Shown here in pieces: positions 8,135 through 16,503 of a DNA stretch of 64,000 nucleotides. Where the stretch lies: the NCBI GenBank assembly GCA_963736505.1, contig CAVTOZ010000001.1, positions 1,426,001 through 1,490,000 on the forward strand, written 5' to 3'. Positions within the stretch are counted from its first letter, which is position 1, and every line of letters begins with the position of its first letter. The stretch is from Solirubrobacter sp963736505. GTDB lineage: Bacteria; Actinomycetota; Thermoleophilia; Solirubrobacterales; Solirubrobacteraceae. The notes beneath the pieces were generated by a model. It did not search any database. It saw nothing but the letters and a program-made list of their open reading frames with translations, and was not told the origin of the DNA. The position numbers were made by a program, and so were the translations under genes.

Positions 8135-8788
8135 CTAATGGTCGGGTTGCCACCGGCCCGCGTTGTCCTGCCATGACGGCGGCGGGCCGGGCAGCGGCGC
8201 GCCGCCCGACCGCATCGCCGCCAGCGTCAGCGCCAGGTAGCGGCGCCGCAGCTCGAGCGTGCGCTCGCGATCGGTCAGGCGCACGGACGCGATCTGCTCG
8301 AGCAGGAACGAGAGGTCGTTGACCTCGAGGTCGTCGCGGATCACGCCGCGCAGGCGCTCGAACAGCCGCGCGTTGAGCGCGCCCGCGCGCATGCCCGCCT
8401 GCGTCAGCGCCTCGGTCGGCGCGAACGTGCCGGCCAGCCGCTGCGTCATCGAGTGCAGGTCCGCGTCGACCACCCGGCGCATGAACGCCGCGAACGCCTC
8501 CCACGCGTCGCCCTCGTCCGCGAGCGCGTCCTCGACCGCCGCGATGTAGCGCGACAGCCCCTCGCCGACGATCGCGCGGACGAGGTCCTCCTTGCTCTCG
8601 TAGCGCCGGTACAGGGCGCTGATCCCGACGCCCGCGCGCGCCGCGACGGCGGCGATCGGCGCGCCCGGATCGGCCACGAACACCTCGCGCGCGGCCGCCA
8701 GGATGCGCTCGTCGTTGGCCGCCGCCTGCGCCCGGCGGCCACTAAGGCCCGTAGGGCCCGAACCCGCTGCGTTCTCCTGATGTGGCAT
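8135..8788 (-). CDS. TetR-family transcriptional regulator
   Basis: A 217-residue repressor. After an acidic and Gly-rich leader of about 28 residues comes the DNA-binding domain (ILAAAREVFVADPGAPIAAV, then GVGISALYRRYESKEDLVRAI). The C-terminal domain carries a DLHSMTQRLAGTF segment seen in TetR regulators with a SACE_7040-like effector domain. ATG 8788 (MPHQENAAG) was chosen because the frame upstream is antisense to the divergent MFS gene. A pseudo-palindrome at 8809-8828 lies between the two starts, so it probably represses itself and the exporter. Confidence 0.87.
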   Translation of the reverse strand: MPHQENAAGSGPTGLSGRRAQAAANDERILAAAREVFVADPGAPIAAVAARAGVGISALYRRYESKEDLVRAIVGEGLSRYIAAVEDALADEGDAWEAFAAFMRRVVDADLHSMTQRLAGTFAPTEALTQAGMRAGALNARLFERLRGVIRDDLEVNDLSFLLEQIASVRLTDRERTLELRRRYLALTLAAMRSGGAPLPGPPPSWQDNAGRWQPDH

Positions 8789-8808
8789 CTCCGTCTCAGC
8801 AAGATACT

Positions 8809-8828
8809 GGAACGGAATGATTCGTTCC
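8809..8828. promoter_or_regulatory. Pseudo-palindromic operator between tetR and MFS
   Basis: The 20 bases GGAACGGAATGATTCGTTCC have perfect 6-base outer arms (GGAACG / CGTTCC), and the inner part GGAATGATTCGTTCC is also nearly symmetric. It lies 21 bases from the TetR start and 19 from the MFS start. Position and symmetry suggest a TetR dimer site. Confidence 0.6.
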
Positions 8829-8846
8829 GCAAGCAAGGGAGATGCC

Positions 8847-10250
8847 ATGAGCAAGCGCTGGCTCGCGTTCTCGACCGTCGTCGCCGCGTCGATGATGGAC
8901 CTGATCGACTCCACCGTGGCGCAGGTCGCCGGCCCGGTGATCCGCACCGACCTCGGCGGCTCGCTCGCCGACCTGCAGTGGATGACGGCCGCCTACACGC
9001 TCGCGATGGCCGTGATGCTGCTGACCGGCGGGCGCCTGGGCGACATCTTCGGCCGCCGCCGCATGCTGCTGGTCGGCGCCGCCGGCTTCACGCTCGCGTC
9101 CGTCGCCGTCGCGTTCGCCCCCTCGATGGGCTTCCTGATCGCCGCGCGCACGCTCCAGGGCGGGCTCGGGGCCGTCATGCTGCCGCAGGTCTTCGGCCTG
9201 ATCCGCGAGCTGTTCGCGCCGGAGGAGATGGGCAAGGCGTGGGGCATCTTCGGCCCGATCGCCGGCCTGTCGGCGATCCTCGGCCCGGTCCTCGCCGGCC
9301 TGCTGATCGACGTCGCCGACTGGCGCGTGATCTTCCTCGTCAACGTCCCGATCGGCGCGTTCGTGATCCTCGCCGGCGGCCGCCTGCTGCCCGAGGGCGC
9401 GCCGACCGCGACCTCGCGCCGGATCGACGTGCGCGGGTTCCTGCTGGCCGGCGCCGGAATGGGCCTGCTCGTCTACCCGCTGGTGCAGGGCCGCGAGCTG
9501 GGCTGGCCGCTGTGGAGCAAGCTGATGCTCGTCGCGTCGCTGCCGGTGCTGGCCCTGTTCGCCGCCACGCAGGTCGCGCGCAAGCGCGCCGGGCGCACGC
9601 CGCTGCTGGAGCCGAGCGTGTTCACCAAGCGCTCGTACGTCTCGGGGGTCGTCTTCGCGATGGTCTTCCTCGGGACGATGGGCGGGCTCACGCTGACGCT
9701 GACCGTGCTGCTGCAGCTCGGCCTCGGCTACACGCCGATCCACGCGAGCCTGACGACGGCGCCGTACGCGCTCGGCGGGTTCATCGGCTCCGCCGCGGGC
9801 GGGATCCTGCTGGCCAGGCTCGGCCGCACGATCCTGCAGGCCGGCCTGGTCGTGAAGGCCGCCGGGCTCGTCGGCCTGTACGTCGCGCTCCACGACTCGA
9901 GCCTCGGCAGCTGGGACTTCGTCGCGCCGCTGCTGGTCGCCGGCATCGGCATGGGCATGGTCTTCGTGCCGCTGTTCGACATCGTGCTCGGCGGCGTCGA
10001 CGACCACGAGGTCGGCTCGGCGTCAGGCGTCCTGCAGGCGATGCAGCAGCTCGGGATGTCGCTCGGCATCGCGGGCATCGGGACGCTCATGTTCAACCTC
10101 GCCGGCAGCGGCGACTACGCCGGGGCGGCGCAGCGCACCACGCTGGTCGTCGCGCTGCTGATCGCCGCCGCGTTCGTGCTCAGCTACCTGCTCCCGCACG
10201 CGCCGCGCGAGCAGCAACTGCCGGCGTCGGCCGAGCCGGTCGCGGCCTAG
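8847..10250 (+). CDS. MFS multidrug exporter (DHA2/QacA-like, 14 helices)
   Basis: A 467-residue membrane exporter. Typical elements are the helix 1 motif MMDLIDSTVAQVAGP, the WMTAAYTLAMAVM stretch of helix 2, GGRLGDIFGRRRMLL in the loop 2-3, and the motif-C region GLSAILGPVLAGLLID. The segment around residues 195-225 is the extra helix pair of DHA2 members. The start ATG 8847 has an AAGGGAG at 8835-8841, 5 bases upstream. It is divergent from a TetR gene with an operator-like repeat between them. Its stop overlaps the convergent MmpL gene by 4 bases. Substrate unknown. Confidence 0.92.
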   Translation: MSKRWLAFSTVVAASMMDLIDSTVAQVAGPVIRTDLGGSLADLQWMTAAYTLAMAVMLLTGGRLGDIFGRRRMLLVGAAGFTLASVAVAFAPSMGFLIAARTLQGGLGAVMLPQVFGLIRELFAPEEMGKAWGIFGPIAGLSAILGPVLAGLLIDVADWRVIFLVNVPIGAFVILAGGRLLPEGAPTATSRRIDVRGFLLAGAGMGLLVYPLVQGRELGWPLWSKLMLVASLPVLALFAATQVARKRAGRTPLLEPSVFTKRSYVSGVVFAMVFLGTMGGLTLTLTVLLQLGLGYTPIHASLTTAPYALGGFIGSAAGGILLARLGRTILQAGLVVKAAGLVGLYVALHDSSLGSWDFVAPLLVAGIGMGMVFVPLFDIVLGGVDDHEVGSASGVLQAMQQLGMSLGIAGIGTLMFNLAGSGDYAGAAQRTTLVVALLIAAAFVLSYLLPHAPREQQLPASAEPVAA

Positions 10251-12349
10251 CCCTGGGCGGGCGCCGGCTCGAGCTCCCCGTCCAGCGAGATCCGCGGCAG
10301 CGCGCGATCGAGCCAGGCGGGGAGCGCCCAGGCGCGGTCGCCGAGCAGGGTCACGACCGCCGGCGCGAGGACCATCCGGACGACGAGCACGTCGATCAGG
10401 ATCGCGCTCGCCAGCCCGAGACCGATCGTCTTGACCACCACGTCGGGGTCTGAGACGAACCCGAGGAAGACGCTGGTCATGATCGCCCCGGCGGCCAGGA
10501 TGATGCGGCCGACGCGCGACAGGGCGCGGACGACCGACTCCTCGGGACCGGCGCCGCGCTGGTACTCCTCGCGGATCCGCGACTGCAGGAAGACGTTGTA
10601 GTCCATGCTGAGCCCGAACAGGATCGCGAACATGAACAGCGGCACGAACGAGACGATCGGGACGTTGCCGTCGACCCCCAGCAGCGAGGCGCCCCAGCCC
10701 TTCTGGAAGACCGCGACCACGACGCCGTACGCCGCGCCGATCGACAGCAGGTTGAAGGCGGCCGACACCAGCGGCACCCAGATCGAGCGGAAGACGGCCA
10801 TCAGCAGCAGCACGCTGAGGCCGATCACGAGCGCGATGAAGATCGGCAGCCGGGTCGCGATCTTCGCCGCCAGGTCGTCGAGCGTCGCGGTCGCGCCGCC
10901 GACGTAGACGCGTGCGCCCGTGGCCGGCAGCGTCGTGTCGCGCAACCGCTTGACGAGGTCGCTCGTGCGCGGGTCCTGCGGCGACGTCTTCGGGATCACG
11001 GTCAGCGTCGCGGCGTCGCCGCCAGGCGAGCGCACCGGTTCCGACACGAACGCGACGTCGCGCGTCCGCTGGACCGCGTCGCGCACGCGCTCGAGCGAGC
11101 CGGTGCCGGAGACCGCGAGCACGAGCGGCCCGTTGAAGCCGACGCCGAAGCCTTCGGCGAGCCGGTCGTAGGCGACGCGCGTCGTCGTACCCGCGCGGTC
11201 GTTGCCGTCGTCCGGCTGACCCAGCCGCAGGCTAAGCACCGGCAGCGCGAGCAGGAGGAGCACGAGCGTGCCGGCGATGGCGGAGATCCAGGGGCGGCGG
11301 ACGATGCGCTCGCCCCAGCGGGCGAAGGCCTGCGAGGGCGCCACCGACTCCGGCCGCTTCGGACGCAGCCGGCGCGCGAACGCGCCCATCAGCGTCGGCA
11401 GGACGGTGACCGCGCCGACGGCCACGCTCGCGACCACGATCGCCGAGCCGAGACCCATGCGGCCGACGAACGGGATGCCGGTGGCCAGCAGGCCCGCGAT
11501 CGCCACGACGACGATCGAGCCCGCCGCGACCACCGACGTGCCGGCCGTCGCGTTCGCCACGCGAGCCGCGTGCGGCACGTCGTCGCCGGCCGCGAGCTGC
11601 TCGCGGTAGCGGCCGACGATCAGCAGCGCGTAGTCGATCCCCGCGCCGAGCCCGAGCATCACGCCCAGCGTCGGCGCGAAGCTCGGGAAGTCGGTGAACG
11701 CCGCGCCGAAGCGCAACAGCAGGATGCCGCCGGCGAGCGCGATCAGGGACGCGATCAGCGTCAGCAGCATCGCGGCGACCGAGCGGAACACGAGCGTCAG
11801 CACGATCATCGCGACGGCGAGGCCGATCAGCTCGCCGACGGGCGCAGTCGCCTGCTCGGCCTGGTCGACGATGTTGCCGCGGCGCGAGACCTCGATGCCC
11901 GCGCGCTCGCCGATCGCCGAGACGCCGGCGAGGCGCTGGCCGGGCGCGCGCTGCAGGTCCTGCGCCGGCCGGTCGTACTGCACGGTCAGGAAGCCGATGC
12001 GCTTGTCGCGCGACAGCTGCAGCGGCGCGACGGCCGTCACGTGCGGCTGGCGCGAGATCGCACTGGCGGTCCGGCTGATGGCCGCCGCCTTCGGCCCGTC
12101 CTGGAGGCTGCCGCGCTCGACCGCGAAGACCATCGTCGCGGTGTCGCCGGACTGCGCCGGGAAGCGCTGCGTGAGCAGGTCGAGCGCCTGCTGGGATTCG
12201 GTGCCGGGCGTGCGGAAGTTGTCGACGAAGGCTCCACCGCCGGCCGCCGACGCCGCCCCGATGGCGACGAGGACCACGGCCACGATGGCGAGGGAGCGCT
12301 TCCAATGCCCCGCGGCAGCGGCGGCGAGACGTCCGAGGAGGTGAGCCAT
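10247..12349 (-). CDS. MmpL-family (RND) transporter
   Basis: A 700-residue RND-superfamily membrane protein with two MMPL halves of six helices each and two large external loops. Seen are the start MAHLLGRLAAAAAGHWKR with helix 1, the first external loop with DNFRTPGTESQQAL, the GAGIDYALLIVGRYREQL signature of helix 4 in half one, and its counterpart FGLSMDYNVFLQSRIREEY in half two. Each carries the conserved Asp-Tyr pair used for proton coupling. ATG 12349 is the first residue of homology. A 27-bp inverted repeat lies between it and a divergent TetR gene. Export of a drug or lipid is likely; the substrate cannot be told. Confidence 0.93.
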   Translation of the reverse strand: MAHLLGRLAAAAAGHWKRSLAIVAVVLVAIGAASAAGGGAFVDNFRTPGTESQQALDLLTQRFPAQSGDTATMVFAVERGSLQDGPKAAAISRTASAISRQPHVTAVAPLQLSRDKRIGFLTVQYDRPAQDLQRAPGQRLAGVSAIGERAGIEVSRRGNIVDQAEQATAPVGELIGLAVAMIVLTLVFRSVAAMLLTLIASLIALAGGILLLRFGAAFTDFPSFAPTLGVMLGLGAGIDYALLIVGRYREQLAAGDDVPHAARVANATAGTSVVAAGSIVVVAIAGLLATGIPFVGRMGLGSAIVVASVAVGAVTVLPTLMGAFARRLRPKRPESVAPSQAFARWGERIVRRPWISAIAGTLVLLLLALPVLSLRLGQPDDGNDRAGTTTRVAYDRLAEGFGVGFNGPLVLAVSGTGSLERVRDAVQRTRDVAFVSEPVRSPGGDAATLTVIPKTSPQDPRTSDLVKRLRDTTLPATGARVYVGGATATLDDLAAKIATRLPIFIALVIGLSVLLLMAVFRSIWVPLVSAAFNLLSIGAAYGVVVAVFQKGWGASLLGVDGNVPIVSFVPLFMFAILFGLSMDYNVFLQSRIREEYQRGAGPEESVVRALSRVGRIILAAGAIMTSVFLGFVSDPDVVVKTIGLGLASAILIDVLVVRMVLAPAVVTLLGDRAWALPAWLDRALPRISLDGELEPAPAQG

Positions 12350-12373
12350 GCCCTTGAGAGAACCACATCGGCT

Positions 12374-12400
12374 GCAAAAATGCAACGGGTGCATTTTTGC
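12374..12400. promoter_or_regulatory. 27-bp inverted repeat between mmpL and tetR, candidate operator
   Basis: The arms GCAAAAATGCA (12374-12384) and TGCATTTTTGC (12390-12400) are perfect complements around ACGGG. The site is strikingly AT-rich in very GC-rich surroundings. It lies 24 bases before mmpL and 21 before tetR, the normal place for an autoregulatory TetR operator that also covers core promoters. Confidence 0.75.
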
Positions 12401-12421
12401 GCTGAAGCTACAATCCCCGCC

Positions 12422-13015
12422 GTGACGATCGGACATCGCGAGCGCAAGAAGCAGCGGACGCGCGAGCAGATCGTCGAGGCGGCGTACCGGCTCTTCGGCG
12501 AGCGCGGGTACCACGCGACGACGGTCGCCGACATCGCCTTCGCCGCGGACATCGCGCCGCGCACGTTCTTCGCCTACTTCCCGTCCAAGGAGGCGGTCGT
12601 CTTCCACGAGGCCGACGCGTTCTGCGACGCCATGGCGGCAGCGGTCGGCGGGCGCCCGGAGGGCCAGACGGCGTTCGAGGCGCTGCGGCTGTGGATCGAG
12701 CAGATGCTGCCCTCAGAGGCCGTCGAGAGCGAAGAGGCGGTCCTGCGCAAGCGCATGTGCGCCGAGGACCCGAGCCTGGCGGCGCAGCAGCGCCGGATCC
12801 TCGGCCGCCTGGAGGACGTGCTGCGCGAAGGCGTCGCGCGCGACCTCGGCGAGCCGCCGGACGGGCTGCGCCCGAAGCTGGTCGCCGCGGCGGCCGTCGC
12901 GGCGCTCGACGCGATCAGCAACGACGGCGCGGGCAAGCAGCACGGCATGGCGATGCTCGACGAGACGCTCGCCTTCCTGCGCGGCGGCGTCGACGCGCTC
13001 AGGAAGACCGACTGA
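12422..13015 (+). CDS. TetR-family regulator of the MmpL transporter
   Basis: A 197-residue repressor with the N-terminal domain RERKKQRTREQIVEAAYRLF followed by GYHATTVADIAFAADIAPRTFFAYFPSKEAVVF in successive helices; the APRTFFAYF helix is the recognition helix. GTG 12422 (VTIGHRERKK) is the start, since the open frame before it is antisense to mmpL. The C-terminal domain has the ACEDP-like MCAEDPSLAAQQRRI segment found in many actinobacterial TetR proteins. It is divergent from mmpL across 72 bases that contain a perfect inverted repeat. It overlaps the next, convergent tetR by 17 bases. Confidence 0.87.
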   Translation: MTIGHRERKKQRTREQIVEAAYRLFGERGYHATTVADIAFAADIAPRTFFAYFPSKEAVVFHEADAFCDAMAAAVGGRPEGQTAFEALRLWIEQMLPSEAVESEEAVLRKRMCAEDPSLAAQQRRILGRLEDVLREGVARDLGEPPDGLRPKLVAAAAVAALDAISNDGAGKQHGMAMLDETLAFLRGGVDALRKTD

Positions 13016-13616
13016 CGCCCAGCACGGCGCGCATCGCGGTCGAGCTCCAGGCCGCCGCGGAGGTGTCGCCGTAGAGCTGGCGGGCCGGGTTCATCCCGGC
13101 CGCGAGCGCCTCGAGGCTGAACGCGGCCTGCTCCGGATCGAGACCGGCGGGCAGGTCGCCGTCGGCAATCGCCCGGGCGATGTCCTTCACGAGCGTCTTG
13201 CGCCAGCGGCCGACCTGGAGCTTGAGCGCGTCGTGCACGCGCCCCTCGCGGCCGTCGAACTCGAACGAGACGGCGGCGATGAAGCAGCCGCCGTCGAGCA
13301 GCGGCTCGTCGGCGTAGCTGACCCACGCGTCGCAGATGCCGAGCAGCCGCTCCAGCCCCGGCTCCAGGTGCTCGACGGGCTTCCAGACCTGCTCGGCGAA
13401 CAGCTCGCCGGCCAGCTCGAGCGTGGCGAGCTGGAGCTCCTCCTTGGACCCGAAGTGGCCGATCACGCCGGCCTTGCTCATCTCGAGGTCGGCGGCCAGG
13501 CGGCCGATCGTGATGCCCTCGAGCCCTTCGACGGAGCCGATGTCGGCGGCGCGGCGGATGATCGCGTCGCGCGTGCCTTGGGCCGCGATGGCGGAGCGGC
13601 GGGGCATGGTCTGCAT
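12999..13616 (-). CDS. TetR-family transcriptional regulator
   Basis: A 205-residue TetR protein with a tetracycline-repressor-like C-terminal domain. The DNA-binding part runs GTRDAIIRRAADIGSVEGLE, then ITIGRLAADLEMSKAGVIGHFGSKEELQLAT; the SKAGVIGHF recognition helix is characteristic of a subgroup linked to MFS exporters. ATG 13616 or ATG 13607 (MPRRSAIAA) are both possible. The gene is divergent from an MFS exporter with a 16-base direct repeat in the gap, so it most likely represses that gene and itself. Its end overlaps the convergent tetR by 17 bases. Confidence 0.86.
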   Translation of the reverse strand: MQTMPRRSAIAAQGTRDAIIRRAADIGSVEGLEGITIGRLAADLEMSKAGVIGHFGSKEELQLATLELAGELFAEQVWKPVEHLEPGLERLLGICDAWVSYADEPLLDGGCFIAAVSFEFDGREGRVHDALKLQVGRWRKTLVKDIARAIADGDLPAGLDPEQAAFSLEALAAGMNPARQLYGDTSAAAWSSTAMRAVLGVSRSS

Positions 13617-13620
13617 GTTA

Positions 13621-13664
13621 ACGAACGTTCGGTCGCGTATTTGCCTTTACGAACGTTCGGTCGC
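13621..13664. promoter_or_regulatory. Duplicated 16-base operator between tetR and MFS
   Basis: ACGAACGTTCGGTCGC occurs at 13621-13636 and again at 13649-13664, 28 bp apart. Each copy carries the palindrome CGAACGTTCG. The block fills almost all of the 61-base gap between the divergent starts, so both promoters would be covered. CGAACG/CGTTCG half-sites are usual for TetR proteins. Confidence 0.75.
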
Positions 13665-13677
13665 TAATTTCGAGAGC

Positions 13678-15057
13678 ATGACCTCCTCTCGCGCGCCGCT
13701 GCTGCTCGCCTGCGGCGCCTCCTTCCTCGCCTTCCTCGACGTCACGATCACGAACCTGGCGATCCCCGACCTCGCCGGCGATTTCAGCGTCGGCGTGTCC
13801 TCGCTGTCGTGGGTCGTGACGCTCTACACGATCCTGTTCGCGGCGCTGCTGGCTCCCGCCGGGCGGCTCGCGGACCTGATCGGCCGCCGCCGCCTGTTCG
13901 CCGCCGGCGTCAGCGTCTTCACCGCCGCGTCGCTGCTGGCGGCGATCGCCCCGACGTTCGGCCTGCTGCTCGCCGCGCGCGGCGTGCAGGGCGTCGGCGC
14001 CGCGATGCTGCTCCCCGCGTCGCTCGCGTTCGTGCTCGCCGACACGCCGCCGGAGCGGCGGCCGGGCGCGATCGGCCTGTGGGCCGCGTCGGCGTCGGTC
14101 GCGGCGGTCGCCGGGCCGGCGCTCGGCGGCGTCCTGGTCGACGCGTTCGGCTGGCGCGCGCTGTTCTGCATCAACGTGCCGCTCGGCATCTGGCTCGTGT
14201 GGGCCGCGGTCCGGCTTCCGGCGGTCCCTGCGCGAGGCGGGCGGCGGCCGGACGTGCTCGGCGGCGCGCTGCTCGCCGGCGGCATCGCCGCGCTCGTGCT
14301 CGCGGTCACGGAGGCCGACGCGTGGGGCTGGGGCGACCCGCGCACGCTCGGCGCCTTCGCGGGAGCGTTCGCCGGCCTGGCGCTGGCGCTGATCCGGGCG
14401 GCGCGGGTGCCCGCGCCGGCGATCGAGATCTCGCTCTGGCGCAACCGCACGTACGCGTCCGCGAACCTCGTCTCGCTGCTGTTCGGCGCCGGGCTGTACG
14501 CGACGCTGCTGCTCGGCGTGCTCTACGTGACCGAGATCTGGGGCTACTCGGAGCTGCAGGCGGGGTTCTCGGTCACGCCGGGCGCGATCGCCTCCGCCGC
14601 CGTCGGGATCGCGATCGGGCGCGCACAGCGGCGGCCGTCGCCGCGCGCCCTGGTGATCGGCGGTGGGCTCCTGCTCGCCGCCACGACCGCGGCGATCGGC
14701 GTCTGGCTGCCGCAGACGCCGCACTTCCTCACGTTCTGGCTCCCGCTCGGGATCGCGATGGGCGCCGCCATGGGCGCGGTCAGCGTCGGCGTCTCCAGCG
14801 CCGCGGCGCTGTCGGTCACGCCCGAGCGCTTCGCCGCCGCGACGGGCCTGAACATCGCCGCCCGCCAGGTCGGCGGCGCACTCGGCATCGCCTTCCTCGC
14901 GCTCGCGCTGCGCGGCCGGACGGCGGGCGACACCGACCCGTTCTCGGTCGTCTACGCGATGACGGCGGCGGTCAGCGTCGCGGCGGCGCTGTGCGCCATC
15001 CGCCTCGCCCCGCGGCCGGCGCGGGCGCCTCAGGGGGTGGCGGCGGCGCGGGCCTGA
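13678..15057 (+). CDS. MFS multidrug exporter (DHA2-like)
   Basis: A 459-residue transporter of the EmrB/QacA group. It has FLDVTITNLAIPDLA in helix 1, WVVTLYTILFAALLAPAGRLADLIGRRR through the loop 2-3 motif (in two pieces), and AGPALGGVLVDAFGWR as the antiporter motif C. ATG 13678 opens the frame directly at helix 1. The upstream gap holds two operator copies, so it is probably induced by a substrate that releases the divergent TetR. Its last 28 bases overlap the convergent acetyltransferase gene. Confidence 0.92.
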   Translation: MTSSRAPLLLACGASFLAFLDVTITNLAIPDLAGDFSVGVSSLSWVVTLYTILFAALLAPAGRLADLIGRRRLFAAGVSVFTAASLLAAIAPTFGLLLAARGVQGVGAAMLLPASLAFVLADTPPERRPGAIGLWAASASVAAVAGPALGGVLVDAFGWRALFCINVPLGIWLVWAAVRLPAVPARGGRRPDVLGGALLAGGIAALVLAVTEADAWGWGDPRTLGAFAGAFAGLALALIRAARVPAPAIEISLWRNRTYASANLVSLLFGAGLYATLLLGVLYVTEIWGYSELQAGFSVTPGAIASAAVGIAIGRAQRRPSPRALVIGGGLLLAATTAAIGVWLPQTPHFLTFWLPLGIAMGAAMGAVSVGVSSAAALSVTPERFAAATGLNIAARQVGGALGIAFLALALRGRTAGDTDPFSVVYAMTAAVSVAAALCAIRLAPRPARAPQGVAAARA

Positions 15058-15814
15058 AACGCCTCGTGCTGGGTGGAGGCGAGCGTCCACAGGCGCTCGA
15101 TCCGCCCGGCGTCGAGCGTGAGCGCGAAGTCCTCGCGCAACACGGCCTCGAACTCCTCGCGGTCGAGCACGCGCTTGAGATCGACCGACGGCCCCTGCTC
15201 GGAGTACGTGCGCGAGCGCAGCGTGACGACGCGGTCGTCGGTCGGCCGCTGGACGACGAGCGTCTGCACGAACGAGGACGCCGGATCGGTCGACAGGCGG
15301 CGGTGGTGGGGCGCGAAGGCCGAGTGCCCGGACGGCTCCGCCTGCATGCGGAAGCCGCTGACGGAGCCCCACTCGTGCTGGCCCAGCCACCACGTGCCGC
15401 CCGGCTCGCGCTCGAGCGTCCAGGCGAGCGGGCCGGGACCGGCGTGGCGGCCCTCGCGCAGCGGCAGCGGGTCGAGGAAGCCCTGGCCGAGCCCGGCGTC
15501 GGCCATCCACTCGCCGTCGACCACGAGCACCATGTGGTTCGTCGGCCCTTCGCCGTCGACGACGGCCTCGTGGTAGGCGACACCGAAGCCGAGCCCGCGC
15601 AGCAGGTAGGCGAGCACGGTGTTGAGCTCGAAGCAGTAGCCGCCGCGGCCGGACAGGACGCGCCGCGCGAGCGCCTCCTCGTCGAGCGGCCCCGACTCGC
15701 CCAGCTGCACCGCGACGTCCTCGTAGGTCACGTGCTCGAGGTACGCGCGGTGCACGGCGTGCAGACCGGCGTCGCGGGAGTCAGGCCGATCCGGCGCAGG
15801 AGGTCGTCGAGCAC
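15030..15814 (-). pseudogene. Arylamine N-acetyltransferase, 5' frameshift
   Basis: The protein is a NAT-family enzyme that moves acetyl from CoA to arylamines. The catalytic triad is visible: Cys in GRGGYCFELNTVL, His in PTNHMVLVV, Asp in DAGLGQGFLDPL. The expected N-terminus (VLDDLLRRIGLTP, from GTG 15814) is present but in a different frame from the rest, which joins at about DAGLHAVHRAYLEHV; one base appears to be missing near 15780-15790. If the frame change is real, an active protein would need a start such as GTG 15755 and would lack about 20 residues. A sequencing error is equally possible. Confidence 0.75.
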
Positions 15815-15823
15815 CTCCCGAGC

Positions 15824-16468
15824 TTAGGCGGCGACGTTCGCGGCCCGGCGGCGGCGCTCCTCGAGCGTGGCGAGCACGGCCTGGGCGCCGCAGCCGAGCG
15901 AGCGGGCCGCGTCGGTCATCGCGCGCAGGTGGCGGCGCGAGACGCGCAGGCCGGCGACGGCGTCGAGCTGCTCGCAGCTGTGCAGGGCGGAGGCGAGCGC
16001 GATCGCGGCGGGCGGGGCCTGACGGCCCGTGAGCACGTCGGCGAGTCGCTCGCGCGCGGCCGCCTCGATCTCCGGGTGCACGCGCAGCGTCGTGTGCCGG
16101 AACAGCCGGAACATCGGGTCGGGCAGCGCGCGTTCGGCGACGCCGGCGCCGATCAGCTCGTCGCTCGCGCGCTTGCCGGCGTACACGGCCGCGCGCTCGA
16201 ACCACCCCCACGGAGTGTCGCCGGCGACCGCGATCGCCTGCTCGCGCAGGTGGGCCATCAGCGCCGGCGCGCCCGCGATGGCAGGGCCTGGCGCGATCCG
16301 GCGCCGCTCCAGCCCGAGCCGCCGGTTGCCGGTCACGTCGATGTGGCCGCCCAGGACGCCGTCGAGGATCACGGCGGAGGAGATCAGCAGCAGGTCCTCG
16401 GCGGCGCCGGTCCTGCCGTGCGTGAGCAGCAGCGCGTCGCCGCGCACGCTAGGGACGTAGGTGCTCAT
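15824..16468 (-). CDS. GPP34 (Golgi phosphoprotein 3-like) family protein
   Basis: A 214-residue soluble alpha-helical protein of the GOLPH3/GPP34 fold. The pattern DLLLISSAVILDGVLGGHIDV followed by LGLERRRI and then TPWGWFERAAVYAGKR matches the family, which binds phosphoinositides in eukaryotes and is expanded without known function in actinobacteria. ATG 16468 (MSTYVPSVRGDALLL) is the only start close to the domain. Neighbours on the same strand are the lone ABC permease upstream and the acetyltransferase downstream, with short gaps; an operon is possible but no shared role is evident. Confidence 0.7.
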   Translation of the reverse strand: MSTYVPSVRGDALLLTHGRTGAAEDLLLISSAVILDGVLGGHIDVTGNRRLGLERRRIAPGPAIAGAPALMAHLREQAIAVAGDTPWGWFERAAVYAGKRASDELIGAGVAERALPDPMFRLFRHTTLRVHPEIEAAARERLADVLTGRQAPPAAIALASALHSCEQLDAVAGLRVSRRHLRAMTDAARSLGCGAQAVLATLEERRRRAANVAA

Positions 16469-16503
16469 GCCTCGGAGGACGCCCGCCGACGGAGTGTGTT
16501 CCG

